NCBI GenBank assembly: GCA_964438975.1
Contig: CAYTMU010000012.1
Location: forward strand, 1-64,000
Direction: 5' to 3'
Origin: Chryseosolibacter sp964438975
GTDB lineage: Bacteria > Bacteroidota > Bacteroidia > Cytophagales > Cyclobacteriaceae
DNA: 64,000 nt
Part shown: piece after piece, positions 6,104 through 15,789 of the stretch
How the letters are laid out: each line of letters starts with the position of its first letter
Numbering within the stretch: the stretch's first letter is position 1
The notes under the pieces: generated by a model
The model's input: the letters and a program-made list of their open reading frames with translations, nothing else
What the model was told of the DNA's origin: nothing
Database searches by the model: none
Made by a program: the position numbers and the translations under genes

Positions 6104-8356
6104 ATGGAAACGAATACCGCCGCGACAACGACTACAGGGAATCAAACGGGAAGCCGCAAGAAACGGACGTTTCCAGTCCTGGAGATGACATGTGCGGCGT
6201 GTGCTGTCAGCGTTGAGTCGATCCTCAAGTCTGCCGACGGCGTGAAGGATGCGGCGGTGAACTACGCAAACCAGACTGCCTGGGTCGAGTATGACACCGC
6301 GGAAACTGATCCGGACGGTTTAAGACGCGTGGTGCAATCCATCGGATACGACCTCGTCGTTGATGCTGAACCGGAACTCGTACAGGAGGAGCATCAGCGC
6401 AGCCGGTACGCTGAACTGAAGAAACGAACTACCTGGTCGGTCATTCTCACGGTACCGGTAGTCATCATCGGTATGCTCCTGATGGATATGCCGTACGCGA
6501 ACTTGATTTCGTTTGTCTTGACTGCCCCGGTTGTATTCTACTTTGGCCGGCAATTCTTCATCAACGCATGGAAACAGGCAAGTCACGGTAAGGCTAACAT
6601 GGACACGCTCGTCGCGCTTTCCACGGGCATCGCGTTTATATTCAGCGCATTTAACACCTTCTTTCCTGATTTTTGGACCCGGCGTGGCATTGAGCCGCAT
6701 GTCTACTATGAGGCAGCGGCGGTGATCATAGCGTTTATTTTGCTTGGACGAATGCTCGAAGAGCGTGCGAAGTCCAGTACCGCATCCGCCATCAAGAAGT
6801 TGATGGGTCTGCAGCCGAAGACTGTGCGGCTGATCATCGATGGAGCTGACCGGGAAATTCCAATAGCCGACGTAAAGACCGGTGACCGGTTGCTCGTACG
6901 TCCGGGCGAGCGTATCGCAGTTGACGGGGAGGTCGTCGCGGGGTCGTCGTATGTCGATGAGAGCACAATTACCGGCGAACCGGTTGCGGCGCTTAAGCAA
7001 AACGGCGACAAGGTATTTGCGGGGACGATTAACCAGAAGGGAAGCTTCGAGTTTGAGGCCAGGAAAGTCGGCGGAGACACGATACTCGCACAGATCATCC
7101 GGATGGTGCAGCAGGCGCAGGGCAGCAAAGCCCCTGTTCAGAGGCTGGTTGACAAGATCGCCGGCATCTTTGTGCCGATCGTGATTGGTATTGCTATTCT
7201 AACGTTTATCACGTGGATGATCTTTGGAGGGGAGCAGGCGTTCACGCATGCCTTGTTGACTTCGGTGACCGTGCTGGTCATTGCTTGTCCCTGTGCTCTT
7301 GGACTCGCGACGCCGACAGCGATCATGGTTGGCGTGGGTAAAGGTGCAGAGAACAACATTCTTATCAAAGACGCCGAAAGCCTGGAATTGGCGCATAAGG
7401 TGGACGTGGTAATACTCGATAAGACCGGAACGATCTCAGAAGGCAAACCTTTTGCTACCGATGTAATATGGTATACCGGTGATCATGCATCCCACGCCCC
7501 GGTGCTTCTTAGTCTCGAGGCGAAATCGGAGCATCCGCTCGCAGATGCAATCGCCGACCGGATGAGACAAGACACAACGGCCGTCGTGCCGATTACGGAG
7601 TACGAAAGTGTGACGGGGCAGGGTGTCAAAGGAAAGATGGAAGATGTCTACTTCCTCGCCGGCAACAGGAGAATGATGGAAGCTCACGGCGTGAAAATTG
7701 CCGACGAGGTTCTGAAACAGGCCGATGTTCTGAGAGGCGAGGCCAAAACGGTTGTTTATTTCGCGGGGGGGGATACAGTGTTGGGTATCGTTGCCGTTGC
7801 TGATAAGATAAAGGAGACTTCGGCAGAAGCCGTCGCTACGCTGCAGCACAGGGGTGTTGACGTCTACATGCTGACCGGTGACAACCATCAGACGGCGGAA
7901 GCTGTGGCCGGAAAAGTAGGCATTAAACACTTTCACGCCGAGATGATGCCTTCGGATAAAGCGGAATTTGTGAAGGGGCTACAATCACAGGGAAATGTCG
8001 TCGCTATGGTCGGCGATGGAATCAACGACTCGCAGGCACTCGCGCAAGCTGACGTCAGCATTGCTATGGGTAAAGGGTCGGACATTGCGATGGATGTCGC
8101 AAAGATGACACTGATCACGTCAGACTTGCGCCTTGTTCCGAAAGCGTTTACGTTGTCATCGCGGATTGTCAGGGGAATCAGGCAGAACCTGTTCTGGGCA
8201 TTTATTTACAACGTGATCGGCATCCCCCTGGCGGCCGGCGTCCTGTACCCGTTCAATGGATTCTTACTTAATCCAATGATCGCCGGTGCTGCGATGGCGC
8301 TGAGTTCGGTCAGCGTAGTGGCCAACAGTTTAAGGATGCGCAATACAAAGTTTTGA
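6104..8356 (+). CDS. copA: Copper-exporting P1B-type ATPase CopA
   Basis: Inner-membrane ATPase (750 aa) that exports Cu(I). One N-terminal HMA domain carries C30-AA-C33 (EMTCAACA). The core contains TITGEPV, the CPC transport site (ACPCALGLATP), the phosphorylation site DKTGT, the SEHPLADAI motif and GDGINDS. C-terminal helices contain YN (FIYNVIGIPLAAG) and SSVSVVANSLR, the Cu(I)-specific pattern of subgroup P1B-1. It is flanked by the metal-linked AraC regulator and by a small HMA chaperone 26 bases downstream, forming a copper-resistance unit. Confidence 0.96.
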   Translation: METNTAATTTTGNQTGSRKKRTFPVLEMTCAACAVSVESILKSADGVKDAAVNYANQTAWVEYDTAETDPDGLRRVVQSIGYDLVVDAEPELVQEEHQRSRYAELKKRTTWSVILTVPVVIIGMLLMDMPYANLISFVLTAPVVFYFGRQFFINAWKQASHGKANMDTLVALSTGIAFIFSAFNTFFPDFWTRRGIEPHVYYEAAAVIIAFILLGRMLEERAKSSTASAIKKLMGLQPKTVRLIIDGADREIPIADVKTGDRLLVRPGERIAVDGEVVAGSSYVDESTITGEPVAALKQNGDKVFAGTINQKGSFEFEARKVGGDTILAQIIRMVQQAQGSKAPVQRLVDKIAGIFVPIVIGIAILTFITWMIFGGEQAFTHALLTSVTVLVIACPCALGLATPTAIMVGVGKGAENNILIKDAESLELAHKVDVVILDKTGTISEGKPFATDVIWYTGDHASHAPVLLSLEAKSEHPLADAIADRMRQDTTAVVPITEYESVTGQGVKGKMEDVYFLAGNRRMMEAHGVKIADEVLKQADVLRGEAKTVVYFAGGDTVLGIVAVADKIKETSAEAVATLQHRGVDVYMLTGDNHQTAEAVAGKVGIKHFHAEMMPSDKAEFVKGLQSQGNVVAMVGDGINDSQALAQADVSIAMGKGSDIAMDVAKMTLITSDLRLVPKAFTLSSRIVRGIRQNLFWAFIYNVIGIPLAAGVLYPFNGFLLNPMIAGAAMALSSVSVVANSLRMRNTKF

Positions 8357-8382
8357 TTACGAACGACTATAAACCAATCGAC

Positions 8383-8616
8383 ATGGATACTAACAAGAAG
8401 GAAGTTTATCGGGTAGAGGGTATGACTTGCTCGGGCTGTGAACGAGCCGTGCAGCGATCCGTCTCGGCTCTTGATGGCGTCACCACTGCTGCAGCCGATG
8501 CTAACGCATCAACTGTGACCGTTGAATTCGATCCTGGAAAATTGAAGGTTGAGCAGGTACGGGATGCTGTGAGCAAACTGGGCTACAAGTTTGTCGGCGA
8601 ACATAATCAAGCGTAG
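8383..8616 (+). CDS. HMA-domain copper chaperone (CopZ-like)
   Basis: A free-standing heavy-metal-associated domain of 77 residues with GMTCSGCERAV (C16, C19) and the full babbababb-like HMA length ending in KLGYKFVGE. It would shuttle Cu(I) to CopA. The ATG at 8383 gives the standard domain; an upstream TTG at 8353 overlapping the copA stop would add ten residues not expected in the family. Confidence 0.92.
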   Translation: MDTNKKEVYRVEGMTCSGCERAVQRSVSALDGVTTAAADANASTVTVEFDPGKLKVEQVRDAVSKLGYKFVGEHNQA

Positions 8617-8623
8617 CCGTCTA

Positions 8624-11047
8624 TTACTCCGCCATAGGTTTTGGCGCTTGTTTTGCCTGACGGATGCGGTATGTAAGCGTGAGGTTGATCTGCCTGCGAC
8701 GAAACAGGAAATTGCCCTCGGTGTAGAAGTTGGTGCCCTCGGTTACTGATCGCATCCGGCGGCTGTTGAACACATCGAGGACGTTGAAGTGGACGGTTCC
8801 ATTTCCCTTGAACACGTCTTTGCTCATCGACAGGTCAAGGTAATACAGCGCAAGACGACGCCCCTGGGCAGTCCGCTGTGGTGCCTCATAATTGCTTCGA
8901 ACCTGTATGTCGAAACCAGCCGGCAGCGTAAAACGAGAAGTCTGTCGTGCAAACCAGCTGTACGTTGTATTGTTGTAGGAGTCCAGAACGTTCGTACCGT
9001 CGATTTCGGCATAGAAAAGGTTGACGTTAGCATCGAATTTCCACCAGGGAAAGATCGATAGCTCGCCGGTGAATTCAGCTCCTGTGGCATTTTCGGAATG
9101 CAGATTTTGAGGAAGCGTGGTGGAGTTCCCATTGTCATCTACAGTTCTGATGCGCTCAATCTTTCCCCTGGTACTGCGGTGGTAGATGGCGGATGTAAAG
9201 GAACCCGTTTCGAAGTACTTGATGTGACCCAGTTCGAACACATTGCTATATTCAGGTTCGAGATTCGGATTTCCGCTGAAATAGTTCCGGCTGTCGGAGT
9301 ACGTCATGAAGGGCGAGAGATCGTTGTAAAAAGGACGTCGGATCCGGCGGCTATAGCTTCCCTGGAGTGCATTCTGCTGTGGGAGGTTGTATGTGACGTG
9401 AGCGCTCGGAAACAGGTCTGCATAGTTGCGCGGATTTACTTCGCCCGTTTCTTCCAATGTCGTCTTTACATCCGTCCATTCCGCCCGAAGCCCTGCCTGG
9501 TACGAGAGTTTGTTGCCTTTGCGTGCAAGAATACCATAGGCAGCGTGAATGTTTTCGTCGTAATAGAACAGGTTGTCGAGTCCGGGAAGGGCGACGTAGT
9601 CGCCATCCTCATTCTTGCGGTCGACGATGTAGTCGTTAGACATGTCACGCGTACTGCTGCGGATCCCGGTTTCAATTTTCCCTTCCCTTCCCAAAGGCCT
9701 TGAATAGTCTATTTGAATGAGGAGTTGTTTTTCGTACTCATCGTTGATAGATCGCTCAAGTCGGCCGCGGCCGAGATCCTCGACCTTGTCAGGGTTGAAG
9801 TAGCGATGTGTGAATAGCTGATAGGAGCTTTCCCAGTTGTCAAGGAATTTTACCTCGGCTACTAACTCGTGATCTTTTTGCGGAAAGGTCTTTTTGTAAA
9901 TAAGTGAATACTCCGAATTCGGTTCAGCTTCGTCTTCATCCTGACGTCGCATTTCAAGGCTATCCAGGTTTGCCAGTGAATGACGGTAATTCTCGTAGTT
10001 GATATCTGTGATTCTTCTCACATCACTTCGTCTGAAGAGATAGGATCCTGTGAGAATATTGGTCTCCGAGAAGAAGATGTCGATACCTCCCCGGATGTTG
10101 TTGTTGAATCCTGTGATCTCCGCATCATTCTGCTGGCGATGAAACATCGATTCCGCGCCGTACACCTCCTGATATAGTGAACCGATACTCGGCTGAATGC
10201 GATAAGCGATCCCGTAGTTGATGAAGAAGTTCACTTTTCGGTGGCGGTAGTTAAGATTGGCTGCTCCGCCGAAGTTGGCCGGCCAGCCCGTTATTACTTC
10301 AAACGAACCATTGAAACCCTGATTACGCTCCTTCCGCAGTACAATGTTGATGATGCCGGCCATGCCTTCAGCTTCATACCGCGCAGAGGGATTGGTGATC
10401 ACCTCCACGCGTTCTATCATACTCGCCTGAAGTTGTTGCAACCCGCTTCCGCCCTTGAAACTGACGAGTCCTGACGGCTTGCCATCAATGAGGATCCGAA
10501 CGTTGCTGCTGCCGCGCAATCTCACAGCACCCTCGGGATCGACTTGTACAGACGGGATATTCATCAGTATATCACTCGCCGTGCCGCCTGCATTGGCGAG
10601 GTCTTTTCCAACGTTGAATATTTTTTTGTCGAGTGAAAGCTCCATTGAGCTCTTCTCAGCCTGCACGACGACTTCACTTAATGTACTGACGGCAGGGCTC
10701 AGTCGCACCAGACCCAGGCTGTGTTCGTCGCGTTGTGCGTTGACGTTGAATTCCGCTGTCTTATGAGCACCGTAGCCCATGAACTCGATCACAGCAAAGT
10801 ATCGCCCGTAAGGGATATCAATGGAAAAGTGGCCTGCCTCGTCTGTAATATTGCCATTGACGAGGTTTTCTCCTGGTACGTCGAACACGCGGATACTGGC
10901 GAAGCCGAGCGGTGCAGCTGACAGTGAATCGAGCACTCTGCCGGTGATCGCAGCCTTTCCGGCGGTCTGTGAGAACGTGTTAACCGTCGTGAAGCAGGCT
11001 AGCAGAATTAGTAGTACAAGGGAGGGAATTCTCGTCATACGTCGCAT
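8624..11047 (-). CDS. TonB-dependent outer membrane receptor, outer membrane beta-barrel family
   Basis: The 807-residue protein has a signal peptide (about 1-27, ending NTFSQ), a carboxypeptidase-regulatory-like beta domain (about 32-115, ITGRVLDSLSAAPLGFASIRVF), a plug (about 125-235, including SDILMNIPSVQVDPEGAVRLRGSS and RVEVITNPSARYEAEGMAGIINIVL) and a long barrel with alternating aromatic strands. This type imports siderophores, metals or other small ligands. It converges on the copper genes, ending 7 bases from the chaperone, but nothing in the sequence fixes its substrate. A second in-frame ATG at 11038 could be the start. Confidence 0.9.
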   Translation of the reverse strand: MRRMTRIPSLVLLILLACFTTVNTFSQTAGKAAITGRVLDSLSAAPLGFASIRVFDVPGENLVNGNITDEAGHFSIDIPYGRYFAVIEFMGYGAHKTAEFNVNAQRDEHSLGLVRLSPAVSTLSEVVVQAEKSSMELSLDKKIFNVGKDLANAGGTASDILMNIPSVQVDPEGAVRLRGSSNVRILIDGKPSGLVSFKGGSGLQQLQASMIERVEVITNPSARYEAEGMAGIINIVLRKERNQGFNGSFEVITGWPANFGGAANLNYRHRKVNFFINYGIAYRIQPSIGSLYQEVYGAESMFHRQQNDAEITGFNNNIRGGIDIFFSETNILTGSYLFRRSDVRRITDINYENYRHSLANLDSLEMRRQDEDEAEPNSEYSLIYKKTFPQKDHELVAEVKFLDNWESSYQLFTHRYFNPDKVEDLGRGRLERSINDEYEKQLLIQIDYSRPLGREGKIETGIRSSTRDMSNDYIVDRKNEDGDYVALPGLDNLFYYDENIHAAYGILARKGNKLSYQAGLRAEWTDVKTTLEETGEVNPRNYADLFPSAHVTYNLPQQNALQGSYSRRIRRPFYNDLSPFMTYSDSRNYFSGNPNLEPEYSNVFELGHIKYFETGSFTSAIYHRSTRGKIERIRTVDDNGNSTTLPQNLHSENATGAEFTGELSIFPWWKFDANVNLFYAEIDGTNVLDSYNNTTYSWFARQTSRFTLPAGFDIQVRSNYEAPQRTAQGRRLALYYLDLSMSKDVFKGNGTVHFNVLDVFNSRRMRSVTEGTNFYTEGNFLFRRRQINLTLTYRIRQAKQAPKPMAE

Positions 11048-11052
11048 TTTCG

Positions 11053-11076
11053 AGCGCTGAAAGTAGCGCTTTTTTT
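11053..11076 (+). terminator. Plus-strand intrinsic-terminator-like hairpin in the TonB receptor leader
   Basis: AGCGCT (53-58 of this hundred) and AGCGCT (11065-11070) are self-complementary arms with a GAAAGT loop, followed by a T-run to 11076. It faces the plus strand although the nearest plus gene upstream ends at 8616, and it lies a few bases before the start codon of the minus-strand receptor. It may stop antisense transcripts, or form a structure in the receptor's own leader. Confidence 0.5.
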
Positions 11077-11234
11077 CTGATTAAGTTCGGGGATTTTAAC
11101 TAGCGGCGTCTGCGCGTGCGTGCGGCTGAGGAAAATTCCTTACTTTGGCCGGATGAGGATAGCTCTGAGCCACTCTTTTCTGTTCAGAACGCACCTCATA
11201 AGCAGAGTTGAGGCGTTAACGTCGCCGAAAGTTA

Positions 11235-11242
11235 TAATTTTG
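11235..11242 (+). promoter_or_regulatory. Promoter-like TAATTTTG before the FAH-family gene
   Basis: TAATTTTG fits TAnnTTTG and is 30 bases before the ATG at 11273. A second, weaker element TTACTTTG lies about 95 bases further upstream (11140-11147). No strong -33 partner is visible. Confidence 0.4.
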
Positions 11243-11272
11243 AGGATAATACCTGATTGAAAACCAAGACAA

Positions 11273-12094
11273 ATGAGACTGTACAAGACTTCTAAAGGCC
11301 CCGTACTTCTGAAAGAGAATACGCAATATCTGTTATCAGCCGACTGGGATGAATTGATCAATGATGATGACTTACACGGCAAGTTGTCAAAGATCGGAGC
11401 TGACGCAAGATCGCAGGAAGACTTGCTAAGCGGGCGAATTCTGGCGCCTGTAGGTCAGCAGGAGATCTGGGCGGCGGGTGTTACTTATTTCAGAAGTAAA
11501 GTCGGCCGTCAGGAGGAATCAAAGGACGCCGGTGGGGGTGATTTCTATGCGCGTGTATACGAGGCGCCTCGCCCAGAGATATTTTTCAAAAGTCCTGCGT
11601 ATCGCGCGGTAGGTCCGGATGATAACGTACGGATCCGAAAGGACTCAACATGGGATGTGCCCGAGCCGGAGCTGACGCTTGTGATAAACCGATCGGGTAA
11701 GATCATTGGTTATACCGCCGGCAACGACATGAGCTCAAGAAGTATAGAGGGCGAGAATCCGCTCTATCTTCCGCAGGCCAAGTGTTATGACAAGAGCGCA
11801 TCTGTGGGACCTTGCATCTATGTTACGAACCAACCACTTCCACCTGAAACTGCGATAGCGGTGGAGATCATTCGCGGGAAGAAGGTATTCGAGGGACGCA
11901 CCGAGATCACTCAGATCAAGCGTACTTTTGAAGAATTGGTGTCATACCTTTATCAGGAGACGACCTTTGAACACGGATGTCTGTTAATGACCGGTACGGG
12001 TATCGTGCCGCCCAGTGATTTTACGCTGCAGTCGGGGGATGAAATCCGGATAACGATCGATTTGATCGGGACGCTTGTTAACACAGTTGAATAG
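11273..12094 (+). CDS. Fumarylacetoacetate hydrolase family protein, probable 2-keto-3-deoxy-sugar acid dehydratase
   Basis: This 273-residue protein has the FAH fold signature and metal-binding acidic triad (VPEPELTLVINRSGKIIGYTAG, then NDMSSR). FAH-superfamily members include C-C hydrolases and the 2-keto-3-deoxy-pentonate dehydratases of oxidative pentose pathways. The next gene, 23 bases on, is an aldehyde dehydrogenase of the 2-oxoglutarate semialdehyde type, which uses exactly the product of such a dehydratase. I therefore favour the dehydratase reading over an aromatic-catabolism hydrolase, for which no partner genes are present. Cytoplasmic. Confidence 0.82.
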   Translation: MRLYKTSKGPVLLKENTQYLLSADWDELINDDDLHGKLSKIGADARSQEDLLSGRILAPVGQQEIWAAGVTYFRSKVGRQEESKDAGGGDFYARVYEAPRPEIFFKSPAYRAVGPDDNVRIRKDSTWDVPEPELTLVINRSGKIIGYTAGNDMSSRSIEGENPLYLPQAKCYDKSASVGPCIYVTNQPLPPETAIAVEIIRGKKVFEGRTEITQIKRTFEELVSYLYQETTFEHGCLLMTGTGIVPPSDFTLQSGDEIRITIDLIGTLVNTVE

Positions 12095-12117
12095 GTAGAA
12101 ATCAGTAAACTCAGGAC

Positions 12118-13692
12118 ATGACAAAACTAACGGGAAACAATATTATTGGAGGCTCCCTTTCAGGAGAAGGTACGACGACATTTCAAGCTGAAAACCCTGC
12201 GAACAGACAGAAGCTGGATCCGGATTTTCGCGAGGCAACGGAACAGGAGGTTGGGCGCGCCGTTGAAAGCGCTGCTACAGCATTTGAAGTTTATCGGAAT
12301 AAGCAAGGGGCCGAACGAGCGGTGTTCCTCGACGCTATCGCTGACGAGATCATGGCGGCGGGTGATGAATTGATTGTCCGTGCCCAGGAGGAGACCGGTT
12401 TGCCGGAGGCGCGACTCAAAGGAGAGCGTGGTAGAACGGTGAACCAATTGAAGCTATTCGCCGCCTATTTGCGCGACGGTTCGTGGGTGGATGCACGTGT
12501 AGACCGCGCGGATGCGGAGCGCACGCCGCCAAAAGCTGACATTCGCAGCATGCAGAAGGCGATTGGCCCCGTCGGAGTATTCGGCGCGAGCAATTTCCCT
12601 CTTGCGTTCTCAGTTGCCGGTGGCGACACGGCCTCCGCACTGGCCGCTGGTTGCACGGTGGTTTTCAAAGCGCATCCGGCGCACCCCGGAACGTGTGAGA
12701 TTGTCGGGCAAGCCATCGCACGGGCAGCCGAGCGTACGGGTATGCCGGCAGGGGTGTTCTCGCTGGTGCACGGAAAATCGACAGCTGTAGGACTTGCTAT
12801 CGTACGTCATCCACTGATCCAGGCAATTGGCTTTACTGGTTCGTATCGTGGAGGCAAGGCGCTTTTCGATGTTGCCAACAGCCGTCCTGTGCCGATTCCG
12901 GTCTATGCCGAGATGGGCAGCACGAATCCTGTATTCATCCTTCCGGAAGCGATGCGCGAGCGAAAGGAGGCTATTGCCAAGGACCTGGCTGCCTCGGTTA
13001 CTCTTGGCGTCGGTCAGTTCTGTACTAACCCGGGTCTCGTATTGTACGATACAGAGAGCGATTCCTTCTTGAAATCTCTTGCGGGCAGCCTCGGTGAGAG
13101 TGCGCCGGGTGTCATGCTGACATCAAGTATCCTCGAAGCATACCAGACCGGGGTCGAGCGACTGGCCAATAGCGAGGGCGTTAAGACCCTTGCCAAAGGT
13201 AAATCGGCTGATGATGGCTGTTATGCACCGGCATATCTGCTTCAGTCGACAGGCGATGCTTTTCTATCCGATCACCGCCTCGAGGAAGAAGTCTTTGGTC
13301 CGTCCACACTCGCCGTAACTGCAAACGGAAAGGAACAACTATTGCGTATAGCCAAACAGTTGAAAGGTCATCTGACAGCAACGATTCATGCATCCGGTAA
13401 CGATCTGGAAGAATACCGCGATCTCGTCGCCATTCTCGAACAGAAAGTAGGGAGGCTTCTCATTAATGGCTATCCTACGGGCGTAGAAGTCACGTATGCA
13501 ATGGTGCACGGCGGACCGTTCCCTGCGACGACAGACAGCCGCAGTACCTCCGTTGGCACTGATGCCATTCGCAGGTTTTCGCGACCGGTCTGTTACCAGA
13601 ATTTCCCGCAGTCGGTACTGCCTGACGAATTGAAAGACGGAAATCCCCTCGGCATATTCAGGATGGTCGATGGCAAACTGGGTCGCGACTGA
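12118..13692 (+). CDS. Aldehyde dehydrogenase, 2-oxoglutarate (alpha-ketoglutaric) semialdehyde dehydrogenase type
   Basis: NAD(P)-dependent aldehyde dehydrogenase (524 aa). Catalytic cysteine lies in LGVGQFCTNPGLV, the general-base glutamate in AEMGSTNPVF, and the cofactor loop in GFTGSYRGGKALF. The N-terminal style (ENPANRQKLDPDFREATEQEVGRAV) and the length match the ketoglutaric semialdehyde dehydrogenase group that ends the Weimberg-type conversion of pentoses or hexaric acids to 2-oxoglutarate. It follows the FAH-family gene by 23 bases. The upstream sugar dehydrogenase and dehydratase steps are not beside it, although a sugar porter lies 4 kb away. Confidence 0.88.
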   Translation: MTKLTGNNIIGGSLSGEGTTTFQAENPANRQKLDPDFREATEQEVGRAVESAATAFEVYRNKQGAERAVFLDAIADEIMAAGDELIVRAQEETGLPEARLKGERGRTVNQLKLFAAYLRDGSWVDARVDRADAERTPPKADIRSMQKAIGPVGVFGASNFPLAFSVAGGDTASALAAGCTVVFKAHPAHPGTCEIVGQAIARAAERTGMPAGVFSLVHGKSTAVGLAIVRHPLIQAIGFTGSYRGGKALFDVANSRPVPIPVYAEMGSTNPVFILPEAMRERKEAIAKDLAASVTLGVGQFCTNPGLVLYDTESDSFLKSLAGSLGESAPGVMLTSSILEAYQTGVERLANSEGVKTLAKGKSADDGCYAPAYLLQSTGDAFLSDHRLEEEVFGPSTLAVTANGKEQLLRIAKQLKGHLTATIHASGNDLEEYRDLVAILEQKVGRLLINGYPTGVEVTYAMVHGGPFPATTDSRSTSVGTDAIRRFSRPVCYQNFPQSVLPDELKDGNPLGIFRMVDGKLGRD

Positions 13693-13726
13693 TCCGCTTT
13701 GCCTCGAGACGTAAGTATCTTCTTTT

Positions 13727-14947
13727 TTATTGGACGAACGCGGCCGATATCTCGTCCAGAGATACGCCAAGAATAGCCTTCGTCACAGTATCGAGGACTC
13801 GTTTCTCACCCTGGAAGTGAATGGTGGTTTGCGTGTGCCGGATCACTTCGCCGGGATTCAGCGGCCGGGCAGGGGAAGAACTTTCCAGTTCGTAGAACGG
13901 TCCCATTGGCTTGGCGCCCGGAGATGGTGGTCCATCATTGTATGCATTTACGACATCGCCGCGGTAGGGGTGTTGCTGGATCTCCCATTTCGAGTTGACG
14001 TAATCGTCGTCCGCCCATCCTTTTGTATACTTGACAATTGTGAGTGTTTCGCTAACAGCGTCATAGCTGCCCATTACATCGCGCGCGCGTTCGGGAGGGA
14101 CGCCGATCTTGCTGCGATGGAGGCCGTCGCCGTGAAAGTAGATCACGCTGTCAGCTACCTTTAGTCGGTCCGCCGGTACCTTTCCGAAATACTCGTCGTT
14201 GACTATCGGTCCCGGGCCAGGTATAAAGGGAATTACCATCGTCACATTCGGCGATGGATTGAACATCCCCAGCAGCCATATAGACAAAAGTCCTGTTTGT
14301 TTATTCCATGGTTCCGTTCCCGCATTCTCCAACTCGTTGATTGTTTGATAGGCGACAGATGAAAGTTCCATATCTGCAGGCAACCCTAGCGTATTCAGTG
14401 CGTCCTGGCGGGAGAGAACATTTATCCGCCGCCGCAGGCTGATGTCAAATACGGTTCCGGAATAGTTGGTCAGCGTTGTGTTTTTGCTGAATGATGCAGA
14501 CTGCTCCGACTGATCCACGACGTCCCAGGGATCGAGATCAATGACGCGCGGAGTATGCCAATTCTCAAACGTAAAGGCGCTGTCGGGCGCGAAGAAGATT
14601 GAAAACTGGCCGCCTTCCGGCCCGAGCCATATTCGTTCCTCTCCCCCGAAGGCATTCATGTGCACGGACGTATCGCCAGCTTCGAAGAAAGATCGATTGA
14701 TCCATCCGTAGCTGAGGTTTTCAGGCGAACCAGAAGTGCTGGTCATCACCCGTGCCTGCAGGGAGGGCATCACAGCTACCCGTCCGTTTCCTCCTGGATC
14801 CTTCAGCACAATAACATCCGAGTATTTACGAAGGAAGTCGACGTCGTCATCGAAAGGTGACACAACGGGAATGCGCTCTCCCTTTTCCGCCGGCCCGCAG
14901 GCACAAAGTCCAAAAGCAAACATAAAGCAGTATACGTAATTTTTCAT
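13727..14947 (-). CDS. Lipoprotein of the DUF6786-like type, function unknown
   Basis: The 406-residue product begins with a lipoprotein signal (lipobox L-C-A-C, C17 lipidated). The body is beta-rich with motifs typical of a galactose-mutarotase-like fold (NAFGGEERIWLGPEGGQFSIFF, FENWHTPRVIDLDPWDVVDQ), which I associate with DUF6786 from memory. It converges with the aldehyde dehydrogenase, ending 34 bases away, and diverges from the rhomboid gene. A sugar-binding or epimerase-like role is possible but not shown. Confidence 0.72.
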   Translation of the reverse strand: MKNYVYCFMFAFGLCACGPAEKGERIPVVSPFDDDVDFLRKYSDVIVLKDPGGNGRVAVMPSLQARVMTSTSGSPENLSYGWINRSFFEAGDTSVHMNAFGGEERIWLGPEGGQFSIFFAPDSAFTFENWHTPRVIDLDPWDVVDQSEQSASFSKNTTLTNYSGTVFDISLRRRINVLSRQDALNTLGLPADMELSSVAYQTINELENAGTEPWNKQTGLLSIWLLGMFNPSPNVTMVIPFIPGPGPIVNDEYFGKVPADRLKVADSVIYFHGDGLHRSKIGVPPERARDVMGSYDAVSETLTIVKYTKGWADDDYVNSKWEIQQHPYRGDVVNAYNDGPPSPGAKPMGPFYELESSSPARPLNPGEVIRHTQTTIHFQGEKRVLDTVTKAILGVSLDEISAAFVQ

Positions 14948-15027
14948 TCGGTCGTGGTCATATTGCGGTTTCTACAGCTTTAAAGATACATTATTGATTA
15001 TATTACCGCAGCAACTAACCCGCAGCG

Positions 15028-15789
15028 ATGAATTTTTCTGCAAGTGCCATCAAAGTACTTATTGCGATCTGTCTTGCCATGTTTGTCGTTACGTACATGG
15101 TACCCGGCATGCTCGGGCCGATGCGGGAGACTTTCGCGCTTTTCTTCCCGAAGAACGAGAACTTTCATATATGGCAGTTCGTCACGAATATCTTCATGCA
15201 CGGAGGATTCGCGCACATCTTTTTCAACATGTATGCGCTGTGGGCGTTTGGTACGCCGCTTGAGAAACTTTGGGGGAGCAAAAAGTTCTACGTCTTTTTC
15301 CTGCTGTCGGGGATCGGCGCGGCGGTGATCTATACGCTTATCAATTACTACCAGTTCAACGGTATATATAATGACCTGATTGCTGCTGGAGCGACAGATC
15401 AGGACATCAGTGCCCTGTTACAAGGAGTCGTCCCCAATGGCGGTTGGGTCGGAGCAATCGGCGAAAAAGCGCTGACAGATTTCGTGAGCTTTTATCACAT
15501 ACCGGTTGTGGGGGCGTCAGGTGCCATCTACGGGGTGCTTGTGGCCTTCGGGATTATGTTCCCGAATGCGAAACTGTTCCTGATCTTTCTGCCAGTCCCG
15601 ATTCCCGCCAAGTATTTTGTCCCGGCGCTTATCGGCCTGGACTTGTTCTCCGGCGTCACCGGGTTTTCTATCTTCGGCGGAGGTATCGCGCACTTCGGGC
15701 ACGTCGGCGGTGCGATCATCGGTTTTCTGCTGATGTGGTATTGGCGTCAAAAGCAGAGACCGAATTATCATCCGTATGAGGAAGTCTGA
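15028..15789 (+). CDS. Rhomboid-family intramembrane serine protease
   Basis: An integral membrane protease of 253 residues. It has the N-terminal histidine/asparagine helix (FMHGGFAHIFFNMYALW, with H58, H63 and N67), the catalytic serine S164 in GASGAIYG, and the histidine in AHFGHVGGAIIGF (H222/H225). A 50-residue loop between helices 3 and 4 (about 107-155) is longer than usual. Substrate unknown. The gene stands alone between a lipoprotein and a biosynthetic gene. Confidence 0.93.
   Translation: MNFSASAIKVLIAICLAMFVVTYMVPGMLGPMRETFALFFPKNENFHIWQFVTNIFMHGGFAHIFFNMYALWAFGTPLEKLWGSKKFYVFFLLSGIGAAVIYTLINYYQFNGIYNDLIAAGATDQDISALLQGVVPNGGWVGAIGEKALTDFVSFYHIPVVGASGAIYGVLVAFGIMFPNAKLFLIFLPVPIPAKYFVPALIGLDLFSGVTGFSIFGGGIAHFGHVGGAIIGFLLMWYWRQKQRPNYHPYEEV

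Noticed and set aside
11153..11260. 35-codon small frame before the FAH-family gene
   Set aside because: It has an ATG and a nearby promoter-like site, but no recognisable features; its length is within chance expectation.
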